From NCBI GenBank assembly GCA_963751615.1, contig CAVVVG010000005.1, positions 1,488,001 through 1,552,000 on the forward strand: 64,000 nucleotides of DNA. The letters are read 5' to 3'. Shown piece by piece: positions 33,768 to 44,300 of the stretch (position 1 is its first letter; each line of letters starts with the position of its first letter). The stretch comes from Palsa-892 sp963751615. GTDB taxonomy: Bacteria; Pseudomonadota; Alphaproteobacteria; Rhizobiales; Xanthobacteraceae. Below the pieces are notes generated by a model. It saw nothing but the letters and a program-made list of their open reading frames with translations. It was not told the origin of the DNA and did not search any database. The translations under genes and the position numbers were made by a program.

Positions 33768-35537
33768 TTAAACGGCAGGCAGTCTGACGATAAATCGAGC
33801 GCCGGCGACAAGTGGTGGAGCGCCCGGTTCGACGGACGTCATGCGATTCTCGGCCCAGATGCGTCCGCCGTGACCCTCGACAATTTGTCGAGAGATCGAA
33901 AGACCGAGCCCTGAGTTTTGCCCAAAGCCTTGCTCGGGCCGGTCGGTATAAAAGCGTTCGAAAATTCGGTTTAGCGAGTCGGGCGGAATGCCGGGGCCCT
34001 CGTCATCGATAATGATTTCAACTTCATTGCGCAAACGCCGGCAGATGATCCGTACGATACCGCCAGGCGGTGAGAACGAACGCGCGTTTTCGATGAGATT
34101 GTCGACGACCTGGCTGAGGCGCGAATCGTTGCCGGGTATGACATACCCGGTCGGGGCATCAGGCGCATGTTCGAACGAAAGTGTCACGCTAACATCATCG
34201 TCACGTGGCAATTCATTAGTGAGCGAGACGACGGCCCAGAGCAGCTTTGCAAGATCGACGGGTTCGGATTCCTGACGCTGCATTTCGGCATCGAGTCGGC
34301 TCGCGTCAGAAATATCGGTGATGAGACGGTCGAGGCGTCGTACGTCATGCTGAATTACGTTCATTAATCGATTGCGCGAGTCTTCAGTTTTTACGAGTGG
34401 CAAAGTTTCCACAGCGGAGCGCAACGATGTAAGAGGGTTTTTCAACTCGTGCGAAACGTCGGCGGCAAAACTCTCGATGCCCTCGATGCGGGTGTAAAGC
34501 GCATCCGTCATTTCGCGGATCGAGCCGGAGAGATAACCGATTTCATCCGAACGATCCGTCATATCGGGAATCTCAACTCGCGTTCGCGCGCGTTTGCGCA
34601 CGGCTTGTGCCGCACTTGCAAGCCGACGAAGCGGGCCGCCAATGGTTCCAGCCAAAAGGAAAGAAAGCAGGATCATCACGCCCGCCGCGATCAAGAACAC
34701 CTTGACGATGACGAAGCGTTCCAACTCGACGGCGGCATCAATTTCGCCCGGCTGGGTGGAAAGTAGCAATACGCCAAGCACCGCGCGAAAGCGCTGAATT
34801 GGAACCGCAACCGTGACAATCACCTGACCTTGATCGGTTACGCGCACGACGCTGCCGTTTTGACCCGCGATCGCCTGTGCTACCTCTGGATAGCTTTTGC
34901 CGTTAGCGGGCCCCAGTTCCTGATAGACTGGAAGTTCGCCGCGTGCGAGCCAAAGCTTCAGGCGCCGCCACTTGCGCTCGAAATAGTTTGGCTCCTGTCC
35001 GGCGACAGGTCCAAGATCGAAGCGCATGATTTCGCCACGCATGTAGAGCGTGCGCGAATCAAGTAGCAACGTTCCGTCACGGTCGTAGATACGCGCGCGC
35101 GTATTGGTTGGTGAGACGAGCCGGCGCAAAAGTGGCGCAACACGCTCGGGATTTATCGGAAAATCAAGTGAAGCGGAACTGTCCTCGCTCGAATAACTCT
35201 CACCCGCCTGCAACTCGAGTAATTTCTCGGGATCGACCGTGAGCGTGTTGGTGTCAGCCGTGGCGGAGGCAGCGATTGCGCCGGAAATGATTTCGCCCTG
35301 CGTCAGCAAGCTCTGAATTCGTGCATCGATAAGGCCCGCGCGATATTCGGAAAGATAAAGTATCCCGGATACGAGCGCGACGAGTCCCGCAAGATTGAGC
35401 AGGACAATCCGTCGCGTAATCGAGGATAAGCTCTGGTGAGCAATGAAGCGGCCGAATTTGCGCAGGGGTGCCAACGCAGGAGCGAGGACGCCAAAGCGCA
35501 AGGACCTTTTTTGAACCTTGTCGACGTCCGCTTTCAT
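33768..35537 (-). CDS. chvG: Sensor histidine kinase ChvG (ExoS/BvrS type)
   Basis: 589 residues. Two membrane helices (about 43-63 and 276-298) enclose a periplasmic domain of about 210 residues; then HAMP, dimerisation helix with phospho-accepting H363 in ADVSHELKNPLTSL, N box RLSQVVDNLIENA and G boxes DEGPGIPP and GLGLSISRQI. Responds to acid and envelope signals in Agrobacterium, Sinorhizobium (ExoS) and Brucella (BvrS). Starts 43 bases after chvI, same strand. Confidence 0.95.
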   Translation of the reverse strand: MKADVDKVQKRSLRFGVLAPALAPLRKFGRFIAHQSLSSITRRIVLLNLAGLVALVSGILYLSEYRAGLIDARIQSLLTQGEIISGAIAASATADTNTLTVDPEKLLELQAGESYSSEDSSASLDFPINPERVAPLLRRLVSPTNTRARIYDRDGTLLLDSRTLYMRGEIMRFDLGPVAGQEPNYFERKWRRLKLWLARGELPVYQELGPANGKSYPEVAQAIAGQNGSVVRVTDQGQVIVTVAVPIQRFRAVLGVLLLSTQPGEIDAAVELERFVIVKVFLIAAGVMILLSFLLAGTIGGPLRRLASAAQAVRKRARTRVEIPDMTDRSDEIGYLSGSIREMTDALYTRIEGIESFAADVSHELKNPLTSLRSAVETLPLVKTEDSRNRLMNVIQHDVRRLDRLITDISDASRLDAEMQRQESEPVDLAKLLWAVVSLTNELPRDDDVSVTLSFEHAPDAPTGYVIPGNDSRLSQVVDNLIENARSFSPPGGIVRIICRRLRNEVEIIIDDEGPGIPPDSLNRIFERFYTDRPEQGFGQNSGLGLSISRQIVEGHGGRIWAENRMTSVEPGAPPLVAGARFIVRLPAV

Positions 35538-35580
35538 TTTTGCGCTGACAAAGCAGCGTGCCGGTTTCGCCGGCGGCCGC

Positions 35581-36282
35581 TCAAGCCTCCTTGAACCGGT
35601 AGCCGACGCCGTACAGCGTTTCGATCATGTCGAAATCCTCGTCGACTACTTTGAATTTTTTGCGCAGCCGCTTGATATGACTGTCGATGGTGCGATCGTC
35701 TACATAAACCTGATCGTCATAAGCGGAATCCATCAGCGCATTGCGGCTCTTCACGACGCCGGGCCTCGTGGCGAGCGCCTGCAGGATCAAAAACTCGGTC
35801 ACGGTGAGCACTACTTGATCCCCTTTCCAGGTGCAGGTGTGGCGTTCGGGATCCATTCGCAGCAAGCCGCGCTCAAGAACCTTGGCGGTATCTACTTCTT
35901 TAACCGGAGTTCCATCCTTGCCGCCATTGCGGCGTAGAACCGCCTTGACGCGCTCGACCAGCAAACGCTGCGAAAACGGCTTCCGAATAAAATCGTCGGC
36001 GCCCATCTTTAGGCTGAACAGCTCGTCGATCTCCTCGTCCTTGGAAGTGAGGAATATGATCGGCATGTCGGACTTCTGGCGCACGCGCCGTAGAAGTTCC
36101 ATTCCGTCCATGCGTGGCATTTTGATATCGAGGATCGCGAGGTCCGGCGGACTCGACTTGAAGCCCTCAAGGGCCGAAGCTCCGTCGGTGTAGGTCATGA
36201 TGCGATAGCCTTCGGCTTCGAGAGCGATCGAGACGGAAGTAAGAATGTTGCGGTCGTCGTCGACCAGAGCAATGGTCGGCAT
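35581..36282 (-). CDS. chvI: OmpR-type response regulator ChvI (BvrR)
   Basis: 233 residues from the ATG at 36282 behind AAGGAG; the longer frame runs into the divergent leader. Receiver domain with D8, D9, phospho-accepting D52 (LAILDIKMPRMDG), conserved K of FLTSKDEE, then an OmpR winged helix (DRTIDSHIKRLRKKF). Partner of ChvG. In Agrobacterium the system controls acid-induced genes including pckA, which lies two genes away here. The promoter region (36283-36476) is shared divergently with the HugZ-like gene and has the inverted repeat CCTACGG/CCGTAGG (36299-36348) in the leader. Confidence 0.95.
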   Translation of the reverse strand: MPTIALVDDDRNILTSVSIALEAEGYRIMTYTDGASALEGFKSSPPDLAILDIKMPRMDGMELLRRVRQKSDMPIIFLTSKDEEIDELFSLKMGADDFIRKPFSQRLLVERVKAVLRRNGGKDGTPVKEVDTAKVLERGLLRMDPERHTCTWKGDQVVLTVTEFLILQALATRPGVVKSRNALMDSAYDDQVYVDDRTIDSHIKRLRKKFKVVDEDFDMIETLYGVGYRFKEA

Positions 36283-36476
36283 GGCGTCTCCTTGAAATCC
36301 TACGGGGTTTGGCGCGTATAAGGAACGCACGCGGTTCAAGACCGTAGGCAGGGCCGAAATGTGACGGCCACCGATGATTTGCCCGCCCAATCCGTAACTT
36401 AGCCAATTAAGGCAGCGAGCGCTATGGCTTAGGCAAACGCTTAAAATAGGGGTTATTTGAACCTTGGAGGTTATAT

Positions 36477-37205
36477 ATGCAGGCAAATGCAGATTTCGAC
36501 CCCGTACGCGCGGCCAAACGTCTCATTCGTGAGTCGCGCAACGGTGCGCTTGGGAGCCTCCTGCCAGGTGGCGCGCCTTACGCTTCGTTGGTGACCGTTT
36601 CGACTCTACCCGACGGCTCACCGCTGCTATTACTTTCCAAGCTCGCCAGACACACAACGAATATCGCGCGAGACAATCGTGTTTCGCTTTTGTTGCACGA
36701 AGATCGCTCCGGTGATCCGCTGGAAGGTACGCGCATCAGTCTCTCCGGTACCATTACAATAACAGAAGATTCAGGCGCGCCGCAGCGGTTTCTGGCGCAT
36801 CATCCAGCGGCGGAAACGTATGCAGGTTTTGCGGATTTTGGCTTCTGGCGGATCGAGATCGAAAGCGCGCATTTGGTCGCCGGTTTTGGACGCATTGTCG
36901 ACTTGAAGGGGGACAGTTTGCGCACGGAAACCAGTGGCGCGGAAAAATTGCTGGCCTCCGCACAAGCGGCCATTGAGCACATGAACGAGGATCATCTCGA
37001 TGCGATCGGTTCGTATGCGACGAAGCTTCTAGGTGCCGGTCCTGGTGAATGGCGGATCGTTTCGCTGGATCCCGAAGGTTGCGACCTGATGCTCCGGGGT
37101 CAGCTTCGAAGGCTGGAATTTCCGAGTAGGGTTATTTCTTCGGATGAGCTGCGCAAGACCATGGTGGCCCTCATGAAGAGAGCGCGAGGAGAATCTCTTT
37201 CTTAA
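36477..37205 (+). CDS. HugZ-like protein (pyridoxamine-phosphate-oxidase fold plus DUF2470)
   Basis: 242 residues. N-terminal split-barrel flavin/heme fold of the PNPOx class (RESRNGALGSL...PYASLVTVSTLPDGSPLLLLSKLA...HTTNI) and C-terminal DUF2470 domain (HMNEDHLDAIGSYA near 162-175). This architecture is that of HugZ/heme-utilisation proteins, though many homologues have no proven activity. ATG behind TTGGAGG. Divergent from chvI. Confidence 0.85.
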   Translation: MQANADFDPVRAAKRLIRESRNGALGSLLPGGAPYASLVTVSTLPDGSPLLLLSKLARHTTNIARDNRVSLLLHEDRSGDPLEGTRISLSGTITITEDSGAPQRFLAHHPAAETYAGFADFGFWRIEIESAHLVAGFGRIVDLKGDSLRTETSGAEKLLASAQAAIEHMNEDHLDAIGSYATKLLGAGPGEWRIVSLDPEGCDLMLRGQLRRLEFPSRVISSDELRKTMVALMKRARGESLS

Positions 37206-37415
37206 GTCCACAGAAGCCTTGTGAAATTAACGCTATCCATGAATAAGCCTATCTCCGGAATCGCAAGGAATCCGCCGCTGTGGTGCAGAATGGCGGACTC
37301 TACGCTTATGATTTGCTCCAGGTCGACTTCACAAACGAAGGCCCGATCATTATGTTGCCGCGCCCTTCGTACAGGTAGTAAGACCGACCGGCGCAAATCG
37401 TTTTAGCGGGCAAAA

Positions 37416-37638
37416 TCGCCGAGACCGGAGTACCCAAGCCGTAAAGGCCAGCGTAGTGGGAGGAATTTGTGAAAGAAACAGGCACGCGGAACGGCGCTTT
37501 TGGCGCCGAGAAATTCGGTTTTCAAGGCCTCGCGGCCGTTCACTGGAATCTCACCGAGCCCGCGCTCTATGAGCACGCGATCCGCAACAACGAGGCTCAA
37601 CTCGCTTTCGGTGGTGCAATTGTCGCCGAGACCGGAGT
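37416..37638 (+). repeat. 16-base direct repeat, pckA leader and 5' coding region
   Basis: The sequence TCGCCGAGACCGGAGT occurs at 37416-37431 in the pckA leader and again at 37623-37638 inside pckA, where it codes for the AETGVH segment. Bases just before both copies also resemble one another (AAATCGTTTT / AACTCGCTTT), so about 40 bases may derive from one duplication. Confidence 0.7.
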
Positions 37639-39082
37639 TCACACCGGCCGCAGTCCGAAAGACAAATTCATCGTTCGCGACAGCCTGACCGATAGGACCG
37701 TATGGTGGGACAACAATGGCGCGATCACGCAGGAACAGTTCAAGCTAATCCATGATGACTTCATGGCGCATGCCAAGGGCAAGCAGCTCTTCGCGCAGGA
37801 TCTCTACGGCGGCGCCGATCCAAAATACCGGATAAAGACGCGCGTATATACCGAACTTGCCTGGCACTCGCTTTTCATCCGCACGCTCCTGATTCGTCCT
37901 GATCGGGCCCAACTCAAGAATTTCGTTGCCGATCTCACGATCCTCTGCTTCCCGTCTTTCAAGGCTGACCCGAAGCGCCACGGCGTCCGTTCCGAGACGG
38001 TGATCGCCATCGATTTCTCAAAGAAGATTGTGCTGATCGGCGGCTCTTCCTATGCGGGCGAAATGAAAAAATCTGTTTTCACGACTCTAAATTATTTTCT
38101 GCCGGCCGAAAGCGTTATGCCAATGCACTGCTCCGCGAACGTCGGTAAGGTCGGCGACACTGCGCTTTTCTTTGGTCTATCCGGCACCGGCAAGACGACA
38201 CTATCCGCCGATCCAAACCGCACATTGCTCGGTGACGACGAGCACGGTTGGGGACAGCAGGGCGTCTTCAATTTCGAAGGCGGCTGCTACGCGAAGACCA
38301 TCAAGCTCTCGGTCGACGCAGAACCGGAAATATTCGCGACCACACACCGCTTCGGTACGATCATGGAAAACGTCGTGATCGACCCAGCGACGCGCATGCC
38401 TGATTTTGACGACAGTTCGAAGACGGAAAACACGCGCTGCGCTTATCCGCTTGAGTTCATCCCGAACGCAAGCCCGACCGGCCGCGCAGGCCACCCAAAA
38501 AACATCATAATGCTGACGGCCGATGCCTTCGGCGTTATGCCGCCGATCGCGAAGCTCACTCCCGCGCAGGCGATGTATCACTTCCTCTCGGGCTATACCG
38601 CCAAGGTCGCGGGCACCGAAAAAGGCGTGAAGGATCCGGAAGCAACGTTCTCGACCTGCTTCGGCGCACCGTTCATGCCACGCCATCCGTCGGAATACGG
38701 TAATCTGCTGCGCGAGCTGATTGCGGCGCACGGCGTCGATTGTTGGCTCGTGAATACGGGCTGGACCGGCGGCAAGTACGGCATTGGCCACCGTATGCCG
38801 ATAAAAGTCACGCGCACGCTACTGACGGCCGCACTCGACGGGTCGCTCAAGAACGCGAGCTTCCGTACCGATCCCTATTTTGGCTTTGCTGTGCCGACAT
38901 CAGTGCCGGGTGTTGAGCCGCACATGTTGTATCCATTCAAGACATGGCGAGATAAGGCTGAGTTCGACACGACGGCGCGCAAGCTCGTCACAATGTTCCA
39001 GGAGAACTTCGTGAAGTTTGAGCAGCACGTCGATGCCGATATCCGGCGTGCGGCGCCGGAGGTCCGGGTCGCAGCAGAATAA
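37469..39082 (+). CDS. pckA: Phosphoenolpyruvate carboxykinase (ATP)
   Basis: 537 residues, usual length. GTG start with GGGAGGAA site. P-loop GLSGTGKTTLSADP near 235-248 and the metal-binding GDDEHGWG just after; substrate segment TGRSPKDKFIVRD near 51-63; TGRAGHPKNIIMLTADAFG. Converts oxaloacetate to PEP for gluconeogenesis, essential on C4 acids and on aromatic acids that enter as acetyl-CoA. The 263-base leader is long and may hold ChvI-dependent control. The neighbourhood (chvI/chvG/hprK) is conserved in Hyphomicrobiales. Confidence 0.97.
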   Translation: MKETGTRNGAFGAEKFGFQGLAAVHWNLTEPALYEHAIRNNEAQLAFGGAIVAETGVHTGRSPKDKFIVRDSLTDRTVWWDNNGAITQEQFKLIHDDFMAHAKGKQLFAQDLYGGADPKYRIKTRVYTELAWHSLFIRTLLIRPDRAQLKNFVADLTILCFPSFKADPKRHGVRSETVIAIDFSKKIVLIGGSSYAGEMKKSVFTTLNYFLPAESVMPMHCSANVGKVGDTALFFGLSGTGKTTLSADPNRTLLGDDEHGWGQQGVFNFEGGCYAKTIKLSVDAEPEIFATTHRFGTIMENVVIDPATRMPDFDDSSKTENTRCAYPLEFIPNASPTGRAGHPKNIIMLTADAFGVMPPIAKLTPAQAMYHFLSGYTAKVAGTEKGVKDPEATFSTCFGAPFMPRHPSEYGNLLRELIAAHGVDCWLVNTGWTGGKYGIGHRMPIKVTRTLLTAALDGSLKNASFRTDPYFGFAVPTSVPGVEPHMLYPFKTWRDKAEFDTTARKLVTMFQENFVKFEQHVDADIRRAAPEVRVAAE

Positions 39083-39256
39083 TTATTCCGAGGTGAAGCT
39101 CATCACCGGGCTTACGGGCTTGGGAATTGCGGGTGCAACCGCCGACTAATTTTTCGCGTTAGATGAAAGGGTTCGGCAGGCTCGAATATTATTTGCCGGA
39201 CGCCGTTAAATCGCCGGATCACAAAGATCGACGCCAAATCCGCTAAAAGGTTGCGG

Positions 39257-40675
39257 CTAGTTTATATTAATCGAAATGAACTTCAGGAGGATGAATAGGG
39301 GCAATAAAATTGGAGCGGACCAGCCGATGAATCCAAAAAAACTCGGCATTTGCACGCCGCGCTCCTCAGCAATCGCCTTTACCATGAAATTTGGCGCATT
39401 TCCGATATAAGTTAAAGCGCCCATGAACACGGCCCCCGACGAGATCGCCATTAGCGTGGGGGCAAGCGGGCCCATCAACTGCTGGGCATTCCCACCAGCG
39501 AGTTCGAAAAACAAGAGATAAGTCGGCGCATTGTCAAGAAATGCCGACAAACCGCCGGTCAACCAGAAATATGCATTCTGGTGCGGATTGCCATCCTGCC
39601 GCGTGACAAGTTCAAGTAGCCATGCGAATGGGCCATTGACTCCGGCTTGCAACATCGCGAGCACCGGGATGATCGCGACGAAAATACCGGCGAAAAGTTT
39701 CGCGACTTCCTTAATTGGTTCCCAGGAAAAACCGTTCATAGTGCGGTGTTTCTTGCCAGTGAGCCAGAGCGACAAGAGAGCGAGGTCGACCAGTGCGATG
39801 TCACGCACGAGATTTTGCAATTCGATCGGCGTGCCGAAGACAGGAATGACGATGTTGGGTTTCCAGCTCGCCGAAATCAGGATGACTACCATTATGGCCA
39901 TGAGCAACAGAAAATTGACTTCCCCCTGTACGCGGATAGGTTTCGTGCTGTGTGGGACTTTTGTCTTACGCTCCTTTTTCTGAAGCCATGTATCGAGTGC
40001 AAAAAAGAGCCCAAGCAGAATCGCGGAAGCAAGCAACGTTTCGCCGAGCAAGGTCCTCGTAGTCCAGAAAAAATCGACGCCACGGAGATAGCCGATGAAA
40101 AGCGGCGGATCACCGAGGGGCGTCAGTGCACCGCCAATATTCGACACCAAAAAAATGAAAAAAACGACGACATGCACCCTGTATTTCCGTTTTTCGTTCG
40201 CGCGCAAAATCGGCCGGATCAGGATGATCGATGCGCCGGTCGTGCCGACGAGACTCGCAATCGCGGCGCCAAAAGCGAGGATCGCGGTGTTTGTTGCGGG
40301 CGTTCCACGTAAATTACCGGTAACCAGGATTCCGCCTGCAACGGTGTAGAGCGCGAACAAAAAAATGGTGAACGGTATATATTCGAGCAGGACTGTATGA
40401 GCTACCGCTCCCCCGGTTACCTGCGGTCCTTGGGCGAACGCGAGCGGCAACAAAAGTGCGAACGTCCAGAACGCGACGACCTTTCCATGATGGTGATGCC
40501 AGAAATCTCTTGCGGTCAGTGGAAAAATTGCGATTGAGAGCAAAAGCCCGATGAACGGAATACCCCATACCGCCGATAGCTTCGCGCCATCGAGAAGATG
40601 CGCATCGGCGGCAAAAGCCAACTCCGCAAAAATGGCGAAGTGCGAGGCAAACGCAAGGATAATAAACGAACGCAT
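39257..40675 (-). CDS. Sodium:proton antiporter, NhaD/CitM-like (ion transporter superfamily)
   Basis: 472 residues, about eleven or twelve membrane helices after an N-terminal hydrophobic segment. Ion-transporter-superfamily features: LVGTTGASIILIRP near 140-153, NIGGALTPLGDPPLFIGYLRG near 180-200 (NhaD-type GDPP), and SAFLDNAPTYLLFFELAGG and GALTYIGNAPN in the second half. GDPP and DNAPT signatures favour Na+/H+ antiport over citrate uptake. Start codon shares one base with the pyrE stop. Between it and pckA (convergent) lie 174 bases with no obvious terminator. Confidence 0.85.
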   Translation of the reverse strand: MRSFIILAFASHFAIFAELAFAADAHLLDGAKLSAVWGIPFIGLLLSIAIFPLTARDFWHHHHGKVVAFWTFALLLPLAFAQGPQVTGGAVAHTVLLEYIPFTIFLFALYTVAGGILVTGNLRGTPATNTAILAFGAAIASLVGTTGASIILIRPILRANEKRKYRVHVVVFFIFLVSNIGGALTPLGDPPLFIGYLRGVDFFWTTRTLLGETLLASAILLGLFFALDTWLQKKERKTKVPHSTKPIRVQGEVNFLLLMAIMVVILISASWKPNIVIPVFGTPIELQNLVRDIALVDLALLSLWLTGKKHRTMNGFSWEPIKEVAKLFAGIFVAIIPVLAMLQAGVNGPFAWLLELVTRQDGNPHQNAYFWLTGGLSAFLDNAPTYLLFFELAGGNAQQLMGPLAPTLMAISSGAVFMGALTYIGNAPNFMVKAIAEERGVQMPSFFGFIGWSAPILLPLFILLKFISININ

Positions 40676-41289
40676 CAGTCGTGTACAAATTCTTCCGCTG
40701 TGAACAGCGCTGCGAATTTGATGCCTGCCTGTGCGAAGGTTTCGGCGGCGCCCTCTTGCCGGTCAACCATCGTGAAGACAAGCGCAACTTCAGCGCCGGC
40801 ATCGCGCGCAGCCTCAACCGCTTTCAGCGCGGAGCTGCCGGTAGTAGTAACATCCTCGATCACCGCGACGCGCTTACCCTCGAGTGTTTCACCTTTCGCG
40901 AGACCTTCGACCAGAAGCTTCGCGCCATGTTCCTTCGGCTGTTTGCGAACGAAAAACGCATGGATCGGCGAACTGCTAAGCGCACTGATTGCTGCCGCGG
41001 CGCTCGCGATCGGCACTGCACCCATCTCAAGACCGCCGATATAATCGAGTTCTTCCGGGGCAAGCGCGTCCAGCGTCAATTGTGCGAGCAGCGCCGCCCC
41101 TTCCGCATCGAGCATCGTGGGCTTGAGATTGAAATAGAAATTGCTTTTGCGTCCCGAAGCGAGGGTGACTTCTCCACGTCCGAACGAACGCTTAGCGATG
41201 ATTTCACGAAGCCGGGCGCGCGCGACCTTCGGATCTGCCACTAGACGGTGTGGTTTCTGCGATATAGCGGCGTGCGACGGCTTGCTCAT
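40675..41289 (-). CDS. pyrE: Orotate phosphoribosyltransferase
   Basis: 204 residues. PRPP loop VAVIEDVTTTGSSALKAVEA near 141-160, N-terminal orotate segment TLASGRKSNFYFNLKPTML, and IGGLEMGAVPIA. Forms orotidine monophosphate in pyrimidine synthesis. 24 bases after polA, 1-base overlap with the antiporter gene: an apparent polA-pyrE-antiporter transcript. Confidence 0.95.
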   Translation of the reverse strand: MSKPSHAAISQKPHRLVADPKVARARLREIIAKRSFGRGEVTLASGRKSNFYFNLKPTMLDAEGAALLAQLTLDALAPEELDYIGGLEMGAVPIASAAAAISALSSSPIHAFFVRKQPKEHGAKLLVEGLAKGETLEGKRVAVIEDVTTTGSSALKAVEAARDAGAEVALVFTMVDRQEGAAETFAQAGIKFAALFTAEEFVHD

Positions 41290-41313
41290 GCGAAATTCAA
41301 TTCCTTCGACAAA

Positions 41314-44300
41314 TCAGTGCGCCTCTTCCCAATTGTTGGCGGCCCGGGCATCCACGTGCAACGGCACGGTAAGAGAAACTGCGGGCAAGGGCGCATCCAC
41401 CATGACTTTTGCGACAATTGGCAGCGTTTTCTCCACTTCTTTTTCGGGCACCTCGAATACAAGCTCGTCGTGCACCTGCAGGAGCATCCTGGCGTTGAGT
41501 TTGGCGTCCGCGAGGGTTTTTTCCATGCGGATCATTGCCCGTCGGATGATATCAGCGGCGGTACCCTGCAATCGAGCGTTAATTGCAGCGCGTTCCATGA
41601 ACCCCCGCATCGAAGGATTGTTGTCGTTGATCGCGGGGTAGTGACATCTACGGCCGAACAGCGTCACCACATAGCCGTGCTTTTTGCAGAATGTTTTCGT
41701 CTCTTCCATGTACTCGCGAATACCTGGAAAACGCTCGAAATATTTTTTGATGTAAGCCCCGGCCTCTTCACGCGAGATGCCGAGCTGATTGGCGAGGCCG
41801 AACGCGGAAATTCCGTATATTATGCCAAAATTGATCGCCTTCGCACGGCGGCGAACATCTGCCGCCATGTCTTTTACAGGCACGCCGAAAATTTCAGAGG
41901 CGGTCATCGCGTGAATGTCGAGCCCCTCAGTGAAAGCTTTTTTGAGTTGCGGAATATCCGCAATCTCTGCAAGCAGCCGCAATTCGATCTGCGAATAATC
42001 AGCTGAGACGAGCTTCATGCCCTTTTCCGCGACGAACGCGCGGCGAATCTTACGGCCTTCCTCGTTGCGGATCGGAATGTTTTGAAGATTGGGATCTGAC
42101 GAGGAAAGCCGCCCAGTCGTCGTGGAAGCAAGCGCATACGAAGTGTGCACCCGGTGCGTTTCGGGATTGACGAAAGAAGGCAGCGCATCGGTGTAGGTGG
42201 ATTTCAGTTTTGTAAGTGTGCGCCATTCCAGAATCATTTTCGGCAACTCGTGTCCTTCTTCAGCAAGATCTTCCAGCACGTTCGCGCGCGTTGACCAGGC
42301 GCCTGTCGCTGTTTTTGTGCCGCCAGGTAATTTCATTTTTCCGAACAGAATGTCACCGAGCTGCTTCGCACTGCCCGGGTTGAACCCTTCACCCGCCAAC
42401 TTTGAGATTTCCTGTTCGAGCTTCGCCGCCGTTTGTGCGAATTCCCCGGAAAGTTTTGCCAGAATCGCGCGGTCGATCGAAATACCGCGCCGCTCCATGT
42501 TTGCAAGCACGGGAACAAGAGGGCGCTCGAGCGTCTCATAGACCGTGTTCATGCCTTCGGCGGTCATACGGCCTTTAAAGTACTGCCAGAGCCGTAGGGT
42601 GACATCGGCGTCTTCGGCCGAGTATTCGGTCGCGCGAACAAGATCAACCTGGTCAAACGAAACTGAACCTTTTCCCTTGCCGGCGACTTCCGTGAAGCCG
42701 ATCGGCTTGTGACCGAGATGAGTTTCGGAAAGTTCGTCCATACCATGTCGACCGCGTCCAGCGTCCAGCGCATAGGACATCAGCATCGTGTCGTCGAACG
42801 GCGTCATCTCAATACCGTTTCGCGCGAGTACGATGAAATCGAATTTAAAATTCTGCGCAATCTTTAGGACCGACGGATTCTCGAGTAACGGTTTTAGTCG
42901 TTTCAGCGCTTCCTTTTTATCGATCTGTCCCGGTACAAGTCCGCCGCCGGACAAGAGATCGCCCGCCGTACGATGTGCGAGCGGGATGTAACAGGCCTCG
43001 TTTGGTGCAAGCGCAAGCGATACACCGCACAGCTCGCATTGCATGGCGTCGAGCGAGTTCGTTTCGGTATCGACGGCGAGGAAGCCCTGATCCACTGCTT
43101 TCGAGATCCATGCCTCGAATCGTTTAAGATCGATGACGGTTTCGTATTTTGAACGGTCTACGCTCGCCTTCGCTTCCTTCGCTCTTTCGACGGCCAGAGT
43201 CGCGGGCGAAAGTATGTCTGTCTGAATGGCAGAAGTTGCGCCGCTTTCCCGTGTGGATTCCTCGTCTGCCGGAGCGTCGGATACTTTTGCGCCCAAAATT
43301 TCTGCCCGTCCTTCGGCCTTTAGTATTTTGACCACGTCGCCACCGGGAGCTAGCTCGGGATCGGGTTCTATGCTTCCCGCGTCGGCACCCGTAGCTTCGG
43401 CCACGCGCTTGGTGAGGGCATTGAACTCCATCGCCTTCAGAAAAGAGACGAGCTGTTTTCCATCGGGTTCTTCGATTTTTAGATCCTGCAACGGAATGTG
43501 CAGGGGAACCTTGTCATCGAGCAGAACGAGCTTTTTCGAAATGCGTGCTTGGTCGGCGAATTCGATCAACGATTCCCGTCGCTTGTCCTGCTTGATCTCT
43601 TTCGCCCGCTTCAGAAGTGTTTCGAGATCGCCGTACTCTTGGATCAGCAGTGCTGCCGTCTTGATGCCAATGCCCGGAACACCTGGCACGTTGTCGCTCG
43701 AGTCGCCTGCGAGCGATTGCACTTCCGCGACCTTTTCCGGGCCAACCCCGAATTTTTCCTTCACTTCGTTGGGGCCGATGCGGCGTTCGCGTCCAGGCAT
43801 CGGATCGTACATCGTGATGCCTGGACGGATCAGCTGCATCAGATCTTTGTCGCCGGCGACGATGGTGACATCGGCACCTTCACTAAGCGCTTCGCGAGCA
43901 TAGCTGGCGATCAAATCGTCGGCTTCGTAACCTTTTTCCTCGATCGGGATCAGTCCGAAGGCTTTCACCGCATCGCGCATCAGCGGAAACTGCGGAATGA
44001 GATCGGCCGGCGGTTCTTCGCGGTTTGCCTTATACTTCGGATAGATTTTATTGCGGAAAGTTTCACCGGAATAATCGAACACGACGCCAACATGGGTCGG
44101 TTTCACGCCCTCAAGCCCTTCGCGCAACAGCTTCCATAGCATATTGGAGAAGGTCATCACCGCACCGACCGGAAGCCCGTCTGAACGCACAAAAGCCCGG
44201 CCGCGGCTTTGCGCAGCCTTGAACATCGCAAAATAGGCGCGAAAGATGTAGGAGGAGCCATCGACCAGAAAAATGTGGTCGCGTGTTTTTTTTGCGGCGG

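Noticed and set aside
36299..36348. Inverted repeat CCTACGG/CCGTAGG in the chvI leader as a terminator or riboswitch
   Set aside because: Seven-base arms 36 bases apart without T-run; kept only as a remark under chvI.
39647..40312. 221-residue plus-strand open frame
   Set aside because: Antisense to the antiporter; charged, low-complexity composition typical of shadows of membrane protein genes.
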